64,000 nucleotides of DNA, from assembly GCF_002259415.1 (NCBI RefSeq), contig NZ_NPFY01000022.1, forward strand, positions 181,868 to 245,867. The letters are read 5' to 3'. This DNA comes from Rhodococcus sp. 14-2470-1b (lineage in GTDB: Bacteria; Actinomycetota; Actinomycetes; Mycobacteriales; Mycobacteriaceae). Both the position numbers and the translations under genes were made by a program. This document shows, in pieces, positions 15,335 through 23,801 of this stretch. Every line of letters begins with the position of its first letter. Position 1 is the stretch's first letter. A model generated the notes under the pieces. The model saw only the letters and a program-made list of their open reading frames with translations, was not told the origin of the DNA and did not search any database.

Positions 15335-16813
15335 GTGATCGCGCAGACGCTGTATGGGCAGGTGCAGGGAATCGTCGACGACGGTGTGGCGGTGTGGAAG
15401 GGCGTGCCGTATGCGGCACCTCCAGTGGGGGACCTGCGGCTGCGGGCACCGCGCAGGCCTGCGGCGTGGGCGGGCGTGCGTGACGCGACCGAGTTCGGGC
15501 ACATCGCGCCGCAGACCCAGCACGGCCCCCTGCCGATCGACCCGGGCCTGACCGTCGGCGAGGACTGCCTGACGCTGAACGTGTGGAGCCCGGCCGGCGC
15601 CCGAGGCTTGCCGGTGATGGTGTGGATTCACGGCGGCGCGTACTACCTGGGCAATTCCGCGCAACGGGTGTACGACGGCAGAAAGCTGGTCACCGAGGGG
15701 CAGGTGGTGCTGGTGACGGTGGGTTACCGTCTCGGTGCGCTGGGGTTTCTGGATTTCTCGGCGTTCGGGGATTTCGATTCCAACGTCGGTCTGCGTGATC
15801 AGATCGCGGCTCTGGAATGGGTGCGGGACAACATTGCGGGCTTCGGCGGTGATCCGTCGCAGGTGACGTTGTTCGGGGAGTCGGCGGGCGGTGGGTCGGT
15901 CACCACTTTGATGGTCTCGCCTGCGGCTGCCGGACTGTTCCACCGGGTGATCGCGGAGAGTTCCCCGGCGACATCGGTGTACGGGGCGCAGAGGGCGTCG
16001 TCCATCGCGGAGCGTTTCCTGGAACTCGTGGGGGTGGAGGCGTCGGGACTACGGGGGCTCGATGTCGGGGACATCGTGCGAGCGACGGGCGAGTTGGTGC
16101 AGGAGATCCCGGCGAAAGTGCCGGGAACGTTGGCGCTTGCTCCTGTCGTCGACAGGGATCTGGTTCCGCACTACCCGGTCGCGGCTTTTCAGAAGGGCTA
16201 CCAGCATGCGGTCCCATTGCTGATCGGGACCAATCACGACGAGTCGTCGATGTTCAAGCTGATGAAGTCGCCGCTGATGCCGATCACCCCGGACAAGGTG
16301 CACGAGATGTTCCTGGCCATCGCCGCGGATCATCCTGAGATGAGGGCCGACGAGGAAGTGGAGGTTGCGTCGGCCTACCCGGGTCATCCCAAGAAGAAGT
16401 CGGCGCTGGAGATCTCGCGCGATGCCGCGTTCCGGATGCCGACTCTCTGGGTCGCGGAGGCGCACAGTCGTCGAGCGCGCACGTTCCTGTACCGCTTCGA
16501 TCAGGCGACTCCGTTCCTGAAGATCACCAGGCTGGGCGCGATGCACGGCACCGAGGTGCCCTACGTGTTCGGCAACTTCGGCGTCGTTCCCAAGGATCCG
16601 ACGTTCAAGCTGGGTGGCCGACGCACCGCGGAGGAGGTAGGCGAGCGTGTCCGGCGCCGCTGGGTCGATTTCGCGTACGGGCGCGATCCGTGGGCTCCGT
16701 ACGACGAGGCGACCCGGACGACCCTGTTGATCGACAAGCACGACACGGAGGTCGACGATCCCGATCGCGAACTTCGTCGAGCGTGGGGTGAGGAGATTCT
16801 CGGGTTCACATAG
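15335..16813 (+). CDS. Type-B carboxylesterase
   Basis: A 492-residue esterase of the PnbA/cholinesterase family. KGVPYAAPPVGDLRL and EDCLTLNVW are the two family signatures, WIHGGAYYLG the oxyanion loop, FGESAGGGS the nucleophile elbow, TNHDESSMF the probable acidic residue and AMHGTEVPYVFGN the His. No signal peptide is seen, so it is cytoplasmic. It should hydrolyse carboxylic esters, substrate unknown. The GTG start opens VIAQTLYGQVQG, the usual beginning of this family; the extra 27 codons upstream overlap the terminator region and were rejected. It lies 89 bases before the molybdenum hydroxylase operon in the same direction. Confidence 0.85.
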   Translation: MIAQTLYGQVQGIVDDGVAVWKGVPYAAPPVGDLRLRAPRRPAAWAGVRDATEFGHIAPQTQHGPLPIDPGLTVGEDCLTLNVWSPAGARGLPVMVWIHGGAYYLGNSAQRVYDGRKLVTEGQVVLVTVGYRLGALGFLDFSAFGDFDSNVGLRDQIAALEWVRDNIAGFGGDPSQVTLFGESAGGGSVTTLMVSPAAAGLFHRVIAESSPATSVYGAQRASSIAERFLELVGVEASGLRGLDVGDIVRATGELVQEIPAKVPGTLALAPVVDRDLVPHYPVAAFQKGYQHAVPLLIGTNHDESSMFKLMKSPLMPITPDKVHEMFLAIAADHPEMRADEEVEVASAYPGHPKKKSALEISRDAAFRMPTLWVAEAHSRRARTFLYRFDQATPFLKITRLGAMHGTEVPYVFGNFGVVPKDPTFKLGGRRTAEEVGERVRRRWVDFAYGRDPWAPYDEATRTTLLIDKHDTEVDDPDRELRRAWGEEILGFT

Positions 16814-16831
16814 ATCTACTCACATAGAGAG

Positions 16832-16850
16832 GGAGGTTAGCCTGGCCTTC
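16832..16850 (+). promoter_or_regulatory. Weak IdeR-like box with -10 before the molybdenum hydroxylase operon
   Basis: GGAGGTTAGCCTGGCCTTC matches about 13 of 19 positions of the IdeR consensus and contains TAGCCT (16838-16843), a TANNNT -10. The same core GGTTAGCCT occurs at the siderophore lipoprotein promoter near 34315. The -10 is more secure than the iron box. Confidence 0.35.
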
Positions 16851-16902
16851 CTTGTGCGGCACTATGTTTGAGAGTTCTACGGTCGCGGGTAATTGCGAAC
16901 GC

Positions 16903-17397
16903 ATGACCAGAGTGACGCTGCGCGTGAACGGCACCGACCACGAATTCGACTGCGACGTGCGGACGACTCTGCTCGACGCGCTCCGAGAACACCTCGACCT
17001 CATCGGCGCGAAGAAGGGGTGCGATCACGGCCAGTGCGGTGCGTGCACCGTGCTCGTCGACGGCCGCCGTATCAACAGTTGCCTCGCCCTCGCGGTCGGC
17101 TACCAGGGCCGCGACGTGGTGACGGTGGAGGGCCTCGCCGACGGCGACACTCTTCATCCCGTACAGCAGGCCTTCGTCGACAACGATGCCTTCCAGTGCG
17201 GATATTGCACGTCCGGGCAGATCTGTTCTGCCGTCGCTGTCATCGAGGAAGCGAAGCAAGGCTGGCCGAGCGCGGTCACCGAGGACGATCACCCGCGCCT
17301 GACCCGCGAGGAAGTCCGCGAACGGATGTCCGGCAATCTGTGCCGCTGCGGTGCCTACGCCAACATCGTGCCCGCAGTCATGGAGGCAAGCGAATGA
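16903..17397 (+). CDS. Molybdenum hydroxylase, [2Fe-2S] subunit (PaoA/XdhA-type small subunit)
   Basis: 164 residues. An N-terminal plant-ferredoxin-like cluster is formed by the Cys residues of [18 protein letters not shown] and INSC; a C-terminal four-helix cluster by [10 protein letters not shown] and NLCRCGAY. This is the electron-transfer subunit passing electrons from the Mo site to FAD. E. coli PaoA is longer and Tat-exported, whereas no signal is seen here, so the enzyme is probably cytoplasmic. The ATG opening [10 protein letters not shown] was chosen; an in-frame ATG 39 bases earlier is possible but unlike the family. It overlaps the next gene by four bases (ATGA). Confidence 0.88.
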   Translation: MTRVTLRVNGTDHEFDCDVRTTLLDALREHLDLIGAKKGCDHGQCGACTVLVDGRRINSCLALAVGYQGRDVVTVEGLADGDTLHPVQQAFVDNDAFQCGYCTSGQICSAVAVIEEAKQGWPSAVTEDDHPRLTREEVRERMSGNLCRCGAYANIVPAVMEASE

Positions 17398-18389
17398 AGA
17401 CGTTCACGTACGACGTCGCCACCGACGTCGCGGACGCGGTGAATCGGCTCGCGTCGGACCCGGACTCCGCGCTTCTCGGTGGCGGAACCAATCTGGTCGA
17501 TCTCATGAAACTCGGTGCGGCGCAGCCGTCGTCGCTCATCGACGTGACGAGGCTGCCGCTCGGCGAGATCGACATCCAGGACGATGGTTCACTTCGAGTC
17601 GGGGCTGCGGTGAGCAACAGTGATCTTGCCGTGCATCCTGTGGTTCGCTCGCGCTATCCCGTGTTGTCGCGCGCAGTGCTGTCCGGCGCGTCCGGTCAGC
17701 TCCGCAACATGGCCACCGTCGGAGGCAATCTGTTCCAGCGCACGAGGTGTGTCTACTTCATGGACACCTCCAAGCCGTGCAACAAACGCGACCCCGGTTC
17801 CGGCTGCCCGGCAATCGCGGGTGATCATCGTAATCTCGCCATCCTGGGGGCGTCGGATCACTGCGTCGCGACGCATCCGTCGGACATGGCAGTGGCCTTG
17901 ACCGCGCTGGATGCGGTGGTGAACATTCACGGCCCGCACGGGGCCCATCGTGTGCCGATCGGGGAGCTGTACCGGCTACCCGGGCACGATCCCGATCTGG
18001 ACACGACCATCGGCCACGACGAGATCGTCACCTCCATCGACATTCCTGCGTTGCCGGACGGCACGGTGTCGTTGTATCGCAAGGTGCGTGACCGCGCGTC
18101 CTACGCATTCGCTCTCGCATCGGTGGCCGCGGTCCTTCGAGTGGAGGACGGTCAGGTCACCGAGGCGCGCGTCGCCCTCGGAGGAGTCGCCCACAAGCCG
18201 TGGCGTGCGATCACCGCCGAGGGTGAACTACTGGGCAGATCGGCGAAGCACGAGGCGTTCCGTGAAGCGATCGACTTGGAATTGAAGGCTGCGGTGCCGC
18301 TGCGTGACAACGGCTTCAAGATTCCGTTGGTACGCAATCTCGTGACCGAGGCTCTGACCGATCTGGCAGCCAGGAGTGTGCAGGAATGA
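17394..18389 (+). CDS. Molybdenum hydroxylase, FAD subunit with extra Fe-S loop (PaoB type)
   Basis: 331 residues. [12 protein letters not shown] is the FAD-pyrophosphate loop and [20 protein letters not shown] the second flavin motif. An insertion with Cys in [18 protein letters not shown] and DHCVATHP matches the loop that binds an additional [4Fe-4S] cluster in PaoB and 4-hydroxybenzoyl-CoA reductase. That places the enzyme with the YagTSR/Pao branch rather than classical xanthine dehydrogenase. It should carry electrons between the small-subunit clusters and an acceptor. It overlaps both neighbours by four bases, so the three subunits are translationally coupled. Confidence 0.88.
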   Translation: MKTFTYDVATDVADAVNRLASDPDSALLGGGTNLVDLMKLGAAQPSSLIDVTRLPLGEIDIQDDGSLRVGAAVSNSDLAVHPVVRSRYPVLSRAVLSGASGQLRNMATVGGNLFQRTRCVYFMDTSKPCNKRDPGSGCPAIAGDHRNLAILGASDHCVATHPSDMAVALTALDAVVNIHGPHGAHRVPIGELYRLPGHDPDLDTTIGHDEIVTSIDIPALPDGTVSLYRKVRDRASYAFALASVAAVLRVEDGQVTEARVALGGVAHKPWRAITAEGELLGRSAKHEAFREAIDLELKAAVPLRDNGFKIPLVRNLVTEALTDLAARSVQE

Positions 18390-20437
18390 CAACTACATCG
18401 GTAGGGCAGTCGATCCCGCGGACGGAAAGTGTCGCCAAGGTGACCGGGCGGGCACGGTACGCCGTCGAGCAGCGGGCGGAGACGGCTCCGGCCTACTGCT
18501 GGTACGTCCCGGCGGAGGTTCCCACGGGTCGCGTCACCCAGGTGACCGCGCCGGACGGCGTCACGCTGTTGTGGCACGGAAACGCCGAAAAGCTGGACGA
18601 GATCGAGGATACCGAACTGGCTGTGCTGCAGTCCGATCGAGTCGCCTACCGCGGGCAGATCGTCGCCGCCGTGGTGGCCGACTCGTTGGAGGCCGCACGC
18701 GACGCCGCCGCACAAGTTCGGGTGACGTACGCGGACGAGTCGCGGCCCGACAACGAGCTGACGACGGACCACGAGTCCATCTACGCACCGGAGACGGTCA
18801 ACGCGGGGTTTCCGACCGACGTGACCGTGGGCGATCCGGACTCGGCGTTGGCGTCCGCGGCCCACGTCGTCGACCGCTGGTACACGACGGCTCCCATGCA
18901 CAACAGTCCGATGGAACCGCACGCGACGACAGCGCAGTGGTCGGATGGTGTCCTGACGGTGTGGGATTCGACGCAGGCTCCTTCCGGAGTCCAGGGTGAT
19001 CTCGCGACGGTGTTCGGTCTGGATCCGTCGAATGTTCGGGTCGTCGCCGAGAACGTCGGTGGCGGGTTCGGCGCCAAGGGCAGCACCCGACCGAATGCGG
19101 TGCTGGCCGCCATGGCGGCGCGCGCCACCGGTCGAACGGTCAAGCTCGCTCTTCCGAGGCAGGCGCTGTTCGATCTCGTCGGCTACCGCACGCCGACGAT
19201 CAACCATGTGCAACTCGGCGCATCCGCCGACGGCACTCTCGCGGCGTTGGCGCACGACACGTTCCAACAGACGTCGCAGATCTTCGAATTCTGCGAGCAG
19301 ACTGCGGAGTCGTCGCGGCACATCTACGCCTCACCCAACCGTCGCACCACGCACCGACTCGCGGTGTTGGATGTTCCGACGCCGCGCTGGATGCGCGCAC
19401 CCGGTGAAGCGCCTGGGATGTTCGCAGTGGAAACGGCGATCGACGAGTTGTCGTACGAGGTCGGGATCGATCCGATCGAGTTGAGAATTCTGAACGAACC
19501 GAAGGTCGACCCGGCGAGCGGCAACCCGTTCTCCTCGCGCAGCGTCGTCGAATGCCTCCGTGAGGGAGCCGAGAGGTTCGGGTGGGCCGAGCGCGATCCG
19601 CGGCCGGGGCATCGCAGGGAAGGCCGCAAGCTCATCGGTAGCGGTGTCGCCACGGCGAGTTACCCGGTGCTGATCAGCCCGTCGACGGCGTCGGCGACGC
19701 GGGCCGAGGACGGCTCCGTCACGGTGTCCGTCGCGGCTTCGGACATCGGTACCGGCGCTCGAACCGTGTTGCGACAGATTGCCGCCGACGCACTCGGTGT
19801 GTCGGCGGATCTCGTGGAACTGAAGCTGGGTGACAGTGCGCTACCGAAAGCCCCTGGTGCGGGCGGGTCGTCGGGCACGTCATCCTGGGGGTGGGCGGTG
19901 ACGAAGGCGTGCACGGAACTCGCCTCGAAGACCGGCCCGGCCGAAGTCACCGTCGACACTTCCGATGACCTGGAAGCGCAAAAGGACTTCGCGCGCATGG
20001 CGTTCGGTGCGCAGTTCGCCGAGGTCGAGGTGGACGTCGACACCGGTGAGGTGCGGGTCCGGCGAATGCTCGGCGTCTTCGGGATCGGGCGTGTCATGAA
20101 TCCGCGACTCGCGCGGTCACAGCTTCTCGGCGGCATGACCTTCGGGATCGGCATGGCGTTGATGGAAGCCGGAAACACCGATCGGGAGTTCGGCGGATTC
20201 TCCAACCACGACTTCGCCGAGTATCACGTTCCGGTGTGCGCGGACATTCCCGTCGATATCGAGGCGACCTGGGTCGAGGAGCACGACGACGAGCTCAGTC
20301 CCATGGGAGGCAAGGGGATCGGCGAGATCGGTACGGTCGGGTCACCCGCAGCGATCGGTAACGCCGTGTTCCACGCCACGGGTGTGCGGGTCCGCGACCT
20401 TCCCATCACTCTGGACAAGGTCCTTCCGCACCTCTAG
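18386..20437 (+). CDS. Molybdenum hydroxylase, molybdopterin-binding catalytic subunit (PaoC/XdhB type)
   Basis: 683 residues, shorter than xanthine dehydrogenase large subunits and close to the Pao type. Motifs include VGGGFGAKGSTRP at the cofactor, a GAGGSSGTSSWG segment in the second half, and GGKGIGEIGTVG near the C-terminus with the catalytic base Glu. It hydroxylates an aldehyde or N-heterocycle using water. An aldehyde is favoured by the Pao-like FAD partner, but the substrate is unproven. No XdhC/PaoD-type insertion chaperone lies next to it, so maturation would depend on a gene elsewhere. It converges on the ABC ATPase gene with no gap. Confidence 0.88.
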   Translation: MTTTSVGQSIPRTESVAKVTGRARYAVEQRAETAPAYCWYVPAEVPTGRVTQVTAPDGVTLLWHGNAEKLDEIEDTELAVLQSDRVAYRGQIVAAVVADSLEAARDAAAQVRVTYADESRPDNELTTDHESIYAPETVNAGFPTDVTVGDPDSALASAAHVVDRWYTTAPMHNSPMEPHATTAQWSDGVLTVWDSTQAPSGVQGDLATVFGLDPSNVRVVAENVGGGFGAKGSTRPNAVLAAMAARATGRTVKLALPRQALFDLVGYRTPTINHVQLGASADGTLAALAHDTFQQTSQIFEFCEQTAESSRHIYASPNRRTTHRLAVLDVPTPRWMRAPGEAPGMFAVETAIDELSYEVGIDPIELRILNEPKVDPASGNPFSSRSVVECLREGAERFGWAERDPRPGHRREGRKLIGSGVATASYPVLISPSTASATRAEDGSVTVSVAASDIGTGARTVLRQIAADALGVSADLVELKLGDSALPKAPGAGGSSGTSSWGWAVTKACTELASKTGPAEVTVDTSDDLEAQKDFARMAFGAQFAEVEVDVDTGEVRVRRMLGVFGIGRVMNPRLARSQLLGGMTFGIGMALMEAGNTDREFGGFSNHDFAEYHVPVCADIPVDIEATWVEEHDDELSPMGGKGIGEIGTVGSPAAIGNAVFHATGVRVRDLPITLDKVLPHL

Positions 20438-21184
20438 TCACAGAAGGAGGCGGCTGAGGAACTGCCTTGTTCGCGCCTCGGCGGGATTCTTCAGTACGTC
20501 CGCCGGGGCTCCGCGTTCGACGACGACGCCGCCTTCGATGAACAGCACTTCGTCGGCGACCTGCTCGGCGAACCGGATCTCGTGGGTCACGATGACCATC
20601 GTCCAGCCCTCGGACGCGAGTTGTTTGATGACGGTGAGGACTTCGCCGACGAGTTCGGGGTCCAGCGCCGACGTCGGTTCGTCGAACAGCATCAGCTTCG
20701 GTTTCAGGGCCAGCGCCCGCGCGATGCCGACGCGTTGCTGCTGGCCACCGGAGAGCTGGAACGGGTACTGGTCGGATTTGGCGTCGAGGCCGACTTGCGC
20801 GAGCAGGCGGTGTGCGTCGGCTTCGGCGTCCGCGCGGGGGCGTTTCTGCACGATCACCGGACCTTCGATGATGTTCTGCAGCACCGTCTTGTGTGGGAAG
20901 AGGTTGTGTTGCTGGAACACCATTCCGCTCTGGGCGCGATATGCCCGCAGTGCCGCCGCGGAGGGGTGCGCACCGAAATCCACGGACACCTCACCGATGC
21001 GGACGACGCCTGCGTCCGCTGGATCGAGAGCGTTCAGTGCACGCAATACGGTGGTCTTGCCGGAGCCCGACGGGCCGATGATGACGGTGACCGTTCCCGA
21101 CGGCACCGAGAAGGACACGTCGCTGAGTACGTCGACCGGACCGAACGACTTTCGCAGAGAATCGACTTCGAGTAGATCTGTCAT
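20438..21184 (-). CDS. Polar amino-acid ABC transporter ATP-binding protein (GlnQ/TcyN type)
   Basis: 248 residues. Walker A is IIGPSGSGKTT, the Q-loop VFQQHNLFPH, the signature LSGGQQQRVGIARAL, Walker B LMLFDEPTSALDP and the H-loop VTHE. The HNLFPHKTVLQNI style marks the polar amino-acid uptake subfamily. The start codon overlaps the stop of the upstream permease by four bases (ATGA), so the pair is coupled and this ATPase drives that permease. The open frame extends far upstream inside the permease gene, but only the internal ATG gives a normal-length protein. Confidence 0.9.
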   Translation of the reverse strand: MTDLLEVDSLRKSFGPVDVLSDVSFSVPSGTVTVIIGPSGSGKTTVLRALNALDPADAGVVRIGEVSVDFGAHPSAAALRAYRAQSGMVFQQHNLFPHKTVLQNIIEGPVIVQKRPRADAEADAHRLLAQVGLDAKSDQYPFQLSGGQQQRVGIARALALKPKLMLFDEPTSALDPELVGEVLTVIKQLASEGWTMVIVTHEIRFAEQVADEVLFIEGGVVVERGAPADVLKNPAEARTRQFLSRLLL

Positions 21185-22665
21185 TTGGCCACGTACCTGT
21201 CGAGTCGGACTTCGAGTTTGCCTTGGAAGAACGAGAGAATCATGCAGATCACCCAGTAGTAGAGCGCGGCGACGCTGTAGAGGGCGAAGAAGTCGAAGGT
21301 GGGTGCGGCGGCGAGCTGGGCGACGCGCAGAAGTTCGGTCACGAGGATCGTCGACGCCAGGGAGGTGTCCTTCACCAGCGAGATCAGAGTGTTCGACAGC
21401 GGGGGGACCGCGGTGCGCAGAGCTTGGGGAAGGATGATGCGCTGCAGCGTGGTCCGGTAGCCCATGCCGATGGTCTGCGACGCTTCCCACTGGCCCTTGG
21501 GAACGCTGAGGATAGCGGCTCGGATGACTTCCGCGGCGTATCCGCCGACGTTGAGGGAGAAGGCGATCACTGCGGCGGGGAACGGATCGATCACGACGCC
21601 GAACTGAGGTAGCGCGTAGAACACGATGAACAGTTGCAGCAGCAGGGGAGTGCCGCGAATGATGGAGACGTAGAACCGGGCGGCCGACGAGAGTGCCCTG
21701 TTCGACGAGATCCGCGCCAGCGCTACGCCGAGGGCGATGACGAGGCCGACGACGAAACTGATGGCGGTGAGCGGAATCGTCATGGTGACGGTGGCCTTCA
21801 GCATCGGCCAGAGGTTGTCGAGGATCAGATCGAACTTCGACTGCTGTTCGCTCGCAGCGCCGTCGGAGGTCGGTGCCTGCGTGTCCGCGGTGGGTGCTGC
21901 GACGGCTGAGCCGAAGTACTTCTCGGAGATCCGGTCGAGTGTGCCGTCGGCTTGAAGGGTGTCGATCGCTGCGTCGATGTCGTCCATCAACCCGCTGTCC
22001 TTGCGGGCGGCGAACGCCTGGTAGCTGGTGTCTCCGGTCTGCGCGGCGACCTTCACACCGGTGTCGCCGGTCTCTTTCAGATATTCGGCGACGGCGAGAC
22101 TGTCGTTGACGGTGGCGTCGACCCGGCCGTCCTTCACCAGGGTGACCGCTTGGACGAACCCTTCGACGGCTTCCACGTCGGCACCGGCGTCGGCGGCCAC
22201 CTCGGCCCAGTTGCTCGTCGACGACTGGGCCGTGGTCTTGCCCGCGAGGTCCGCGACGGAGGTGATGGAGGCGTTGTTCGCCGCGGTGAGGATCTCGCCT
22301 TCGGAGACGGTGTACGGCTTGGAGAGGTCGTACGCGCTCTGCCGTTCGGGATTGATGGTGACCTGGTTGGCGATCAGGTCGAAGCGCTGCGATTCGAGGC
22401 CGGCGAAGATGGAATCGAACGGTGTCTGCACGAATTCGACGCTGACCCCGAGTTCGCCGGCGACGGCATTGACGACGTCGATGTCGTACCCGGTCAGTTG
22501 GCCGTCGGAACCTTGGAAGCTGAACGGACTGTAGGTCCCTTCGGTGCCGACAACGATCACGCCGTCGTCGCGGATCTTGTCCAGAACCGAACCGGACGAT
22601 CCGCAGCCGGCCACGGCGAGCAGAGCGACTATCGCGGCCAGTAGAGCGAGCGCTTTTCGGTGCAC
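21181..22665 (-). CDS. Amino-acid ABC transporter: substrate-binding protein fused to permease
   Basis: 494 residues combining two usually separate proteins. Residues 1-21 are a lipoprotein signal (LLAVAGC, Cys21). Residues about 25-252 are an SBP_bac_3 domain (VGTEGTYSPFSF, GYDIDVVNAVA, FDLIANQVTINPERQ) like cystine or glutamine binders. A Pro/Thr/Gln linker of about 25 residues leads to a five-helix permease with the EAA loop (EVIRAAILSVPKGQWEASQTIGM). Fusion keeps the receptor tethered to the channel, as in lactococcal GlnPQ, although there the order and copy number differ. The start is GTG with a leaderless TAGGTT. Together with the coupled ATPase it forms a complete importer. Confidence 0.88.
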   Translation of the reverse strand: MHRKALALLAAIVALLAVAGCGSSGSVLDKIRDDGVIVVGTEGTYSPFSFQGSDGQLTGYDIDVVNAVAGELGVSVEFVQTPFDSIFAGLESQRFDLIANQVTINPERQSAYDLSKPYTVSEGEILTAANNASITSVADLAGKTTAQSSTSNWAEVAADAGADVEAVEGFVQAVTLVKDGRVDATVNDSLAVAEYLKETGDTGVKVAAQTGDTSYQAFAARKDSGLMDDIDAAIDTLQADGTLDRISEKYFGSAVAAPTADTQAPTSDGAASEQQSKFDLILDNLWPMLKATVTMTIPLTAISFVVGLVIALGVALARISSNRALSSAARFYVSIIRGTPLLLQLFIVFYALPQFGVVIDPFPAAVIAFSLNVGGYAAEVIRAAILSVPKGQWEASQTIGMGYRTTLQRIILPQALRTAVPPLSNTLISLVKDTSLASTILVTELLRVAQLAAAPTFDFFALYSVAALYYWVICMILSFFQGKLEVRLDRYVAK

Positions 22666-22671
22666 TGGAAA

Positions 22672-22677
22672 AACCTA
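22672..22677 (-). promoter_or_regulatory. -10 element of a leaderless promoter (amino-acid importer)
   Basis: On the minus strand TAGGTT (TANNNT) precedes the GTG start by 6 bases. It overlaps the last codons of the RidA gene, so the importer can be transcribed separately from the RidA-phosphatase pair. Confidence 0.5.
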
Positions 22678-23157
22678 CCCGTCGATTTCCAATTCCGCCG
22701 AGACAACCACGGCATTGTTCATCGGTAGCGCGGCCACGCCGATCGCGCTGCGGGCGTGTGCCCCGGTCTCCGGGCCGAACACCTGCAGGACGACGTCGGA
22801 GAAACCGTTGATCACGGTGGTGGTCTGTGTGAAGCCGTGGTCCGCGTTCACCATCCCGGAGACGGTCAGCCAGGCCGAGACGCGGTCGAGGTCACCGATA
22901 GCGCGACGGACGCTGGCCAACACCGCGAGAGCCGCGTCTCGCGCCGCGTCCGTGGCCGCGTCGAGGGAGATGTCCGACGGGACCGCGCCGAACGGGCCGG
23001 CGAGGGAGCCGTCGGGACGCTGCGGTGAGTGACCGGATACGTACACGCGGTTGCCGCGGACTCTGGCCCAGTCGAAGCTGAATTCGAATCCGGGAGGTGC
23101 CTGCGCCTCGGCGGGGAGGACGAATCCGAGTTCTTCGATGCGTTTCTCGATGTGCAT
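22675..23157 (-). CDS. RidA family protein (YjgF/YER057c/UK114)
   Basis: 160 residues. The N-terminus IEKRIEELGF, the middle RGNRVYVSGHSPQRPDGS and the C-terminal SAIGVAALPMNNAVVVSAELEI follow the RidA trimer fold, in the variant subfamily annotated as 'RidA family, YjgH/endoribonuclease-like'. Canonical RidA uses a conserved Arg in the R(S/A)xVxVxxLP segment to hydrolyse reactive imines. Here the matching segment is HARSAIGVAALP, with an Arg at a similar place. It overlaps nothing but lies one base after the phosphatase stop, so the two are co-transcribed. Deaminase or ribonuclease role cannot be assigned. Confidence 0.8.
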   Translation of the reverse strand: MHIEKRIEELGFVLPAEAQAPPGFEFSFDWARVRGNRVYVSGHSPQRPDGSLAGPFGAVPSDISLDAATDAARDAALAVLASVRRAIGDLDRVSAWLTVSGMVNADHGFTQTTTVINGFSDVVLQVFGPETGAHARSAIGVAALPMNNAVVVSAELEIDG

Positions 23158-23158
23158 G

Positions 23159-23725
23159 TCACCACAGCCTCGTCGTCGGGACACCGTTGATAGTCTCGAC
23201 GGTCCATCCGGATCCGTCGTGCACGAGCGTCGAGACGCCCGCGTTGAGGATCCGTGGGGACGTGACGCCGCGGATGGCGTCGAGAATGCCGCGGATGACT
23301 CCGCCGTGCGCGACGGCGATGACCGACGACTCGGGATGTGTGGCGGCGATCTCGTCGACGGCGCGCACTCCTCGGACGATCATGTCGCGTCGTGGCTCGA
23401 GGCCGGGGTACATACCGTGCGGCCAGTGGGAGTACGCGTCGTAGTCGGTGAACCCTTCTGCGGCGCCGAAGTGGCGCTCGGCGAGATCGGGGTAGGTCGC
23501 CGTGCGGGACATGCCCAGGTGTGAGCCGATGATGTCGGCTGTTTCTGCTGCACGTGAGAGAGGCGAGGAGACCAGCAGGTCCCAGGAACGATCGGACAGT
23601 TCGTACACGGCTTCGCGGGCCTGTGCGCGCCCGGTGTCGTTGAGCGGGATGTCGGAACTGCCCTGGAGACGGCCGTGAAGATTCCAGTCGGTTTCTCCGT
23701 GTCGGACCAACGCCAGAAAAGTCAT
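23159..23725 (-). CDS. Histidine phosphatase (phosphoglycerate-mutase-like)
   Basis: 188 residues. LVRHGETDWN carries the phospho-accepting His, RLQGSSDIPLNDTG and SPLSRAAETA follow, and VAHGGVIRG near residue 140 supplies the second His. This layout is that of broad-specificity acid phosphatases and GpmB-like proteins rather than glycolytic mutase, which has longer insertions. The substrate is unknown. It is first in a minus-strand pair with RidA and divergent from the acyl-CoA dehydrogenase gene; a GATAAT-like hexamer lies in the 76-base gap. Confidence 0.85.
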   Translation of the reverse strand: MTFLALVRHGETDWNLHGRLQGSSDIPLNDTGRAQAREAVYELSDRSWDLLVSSPLSRAAETADIIGSHLGMSRTATYPDLAERHFGAAEGFTDYDAYSHWPHGMYPGLEPRRDMIVRGVRAVDEIAATHPESSVIAVAHGGVIRGILDAIRGVTSPRILNAGVSTLVHDGSGWTVETINGVPTTRLW

Positions 23726-23801
23726 AGTGAAGGGAGATTATCGCAGTTACCGCAGAGTACCGTCGAAGAGGACAGACGTGGTCGATATCGGAGGCACCCC
23801 T

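Noticed and set aside
16852..16902. Upstream start of the [2Fe-2S] subunit
   Set aside because: Seventeen extra residues are unlike the family, which begins with the strand VTLRVNG; a Tat signal as in PaoA is also absent there.
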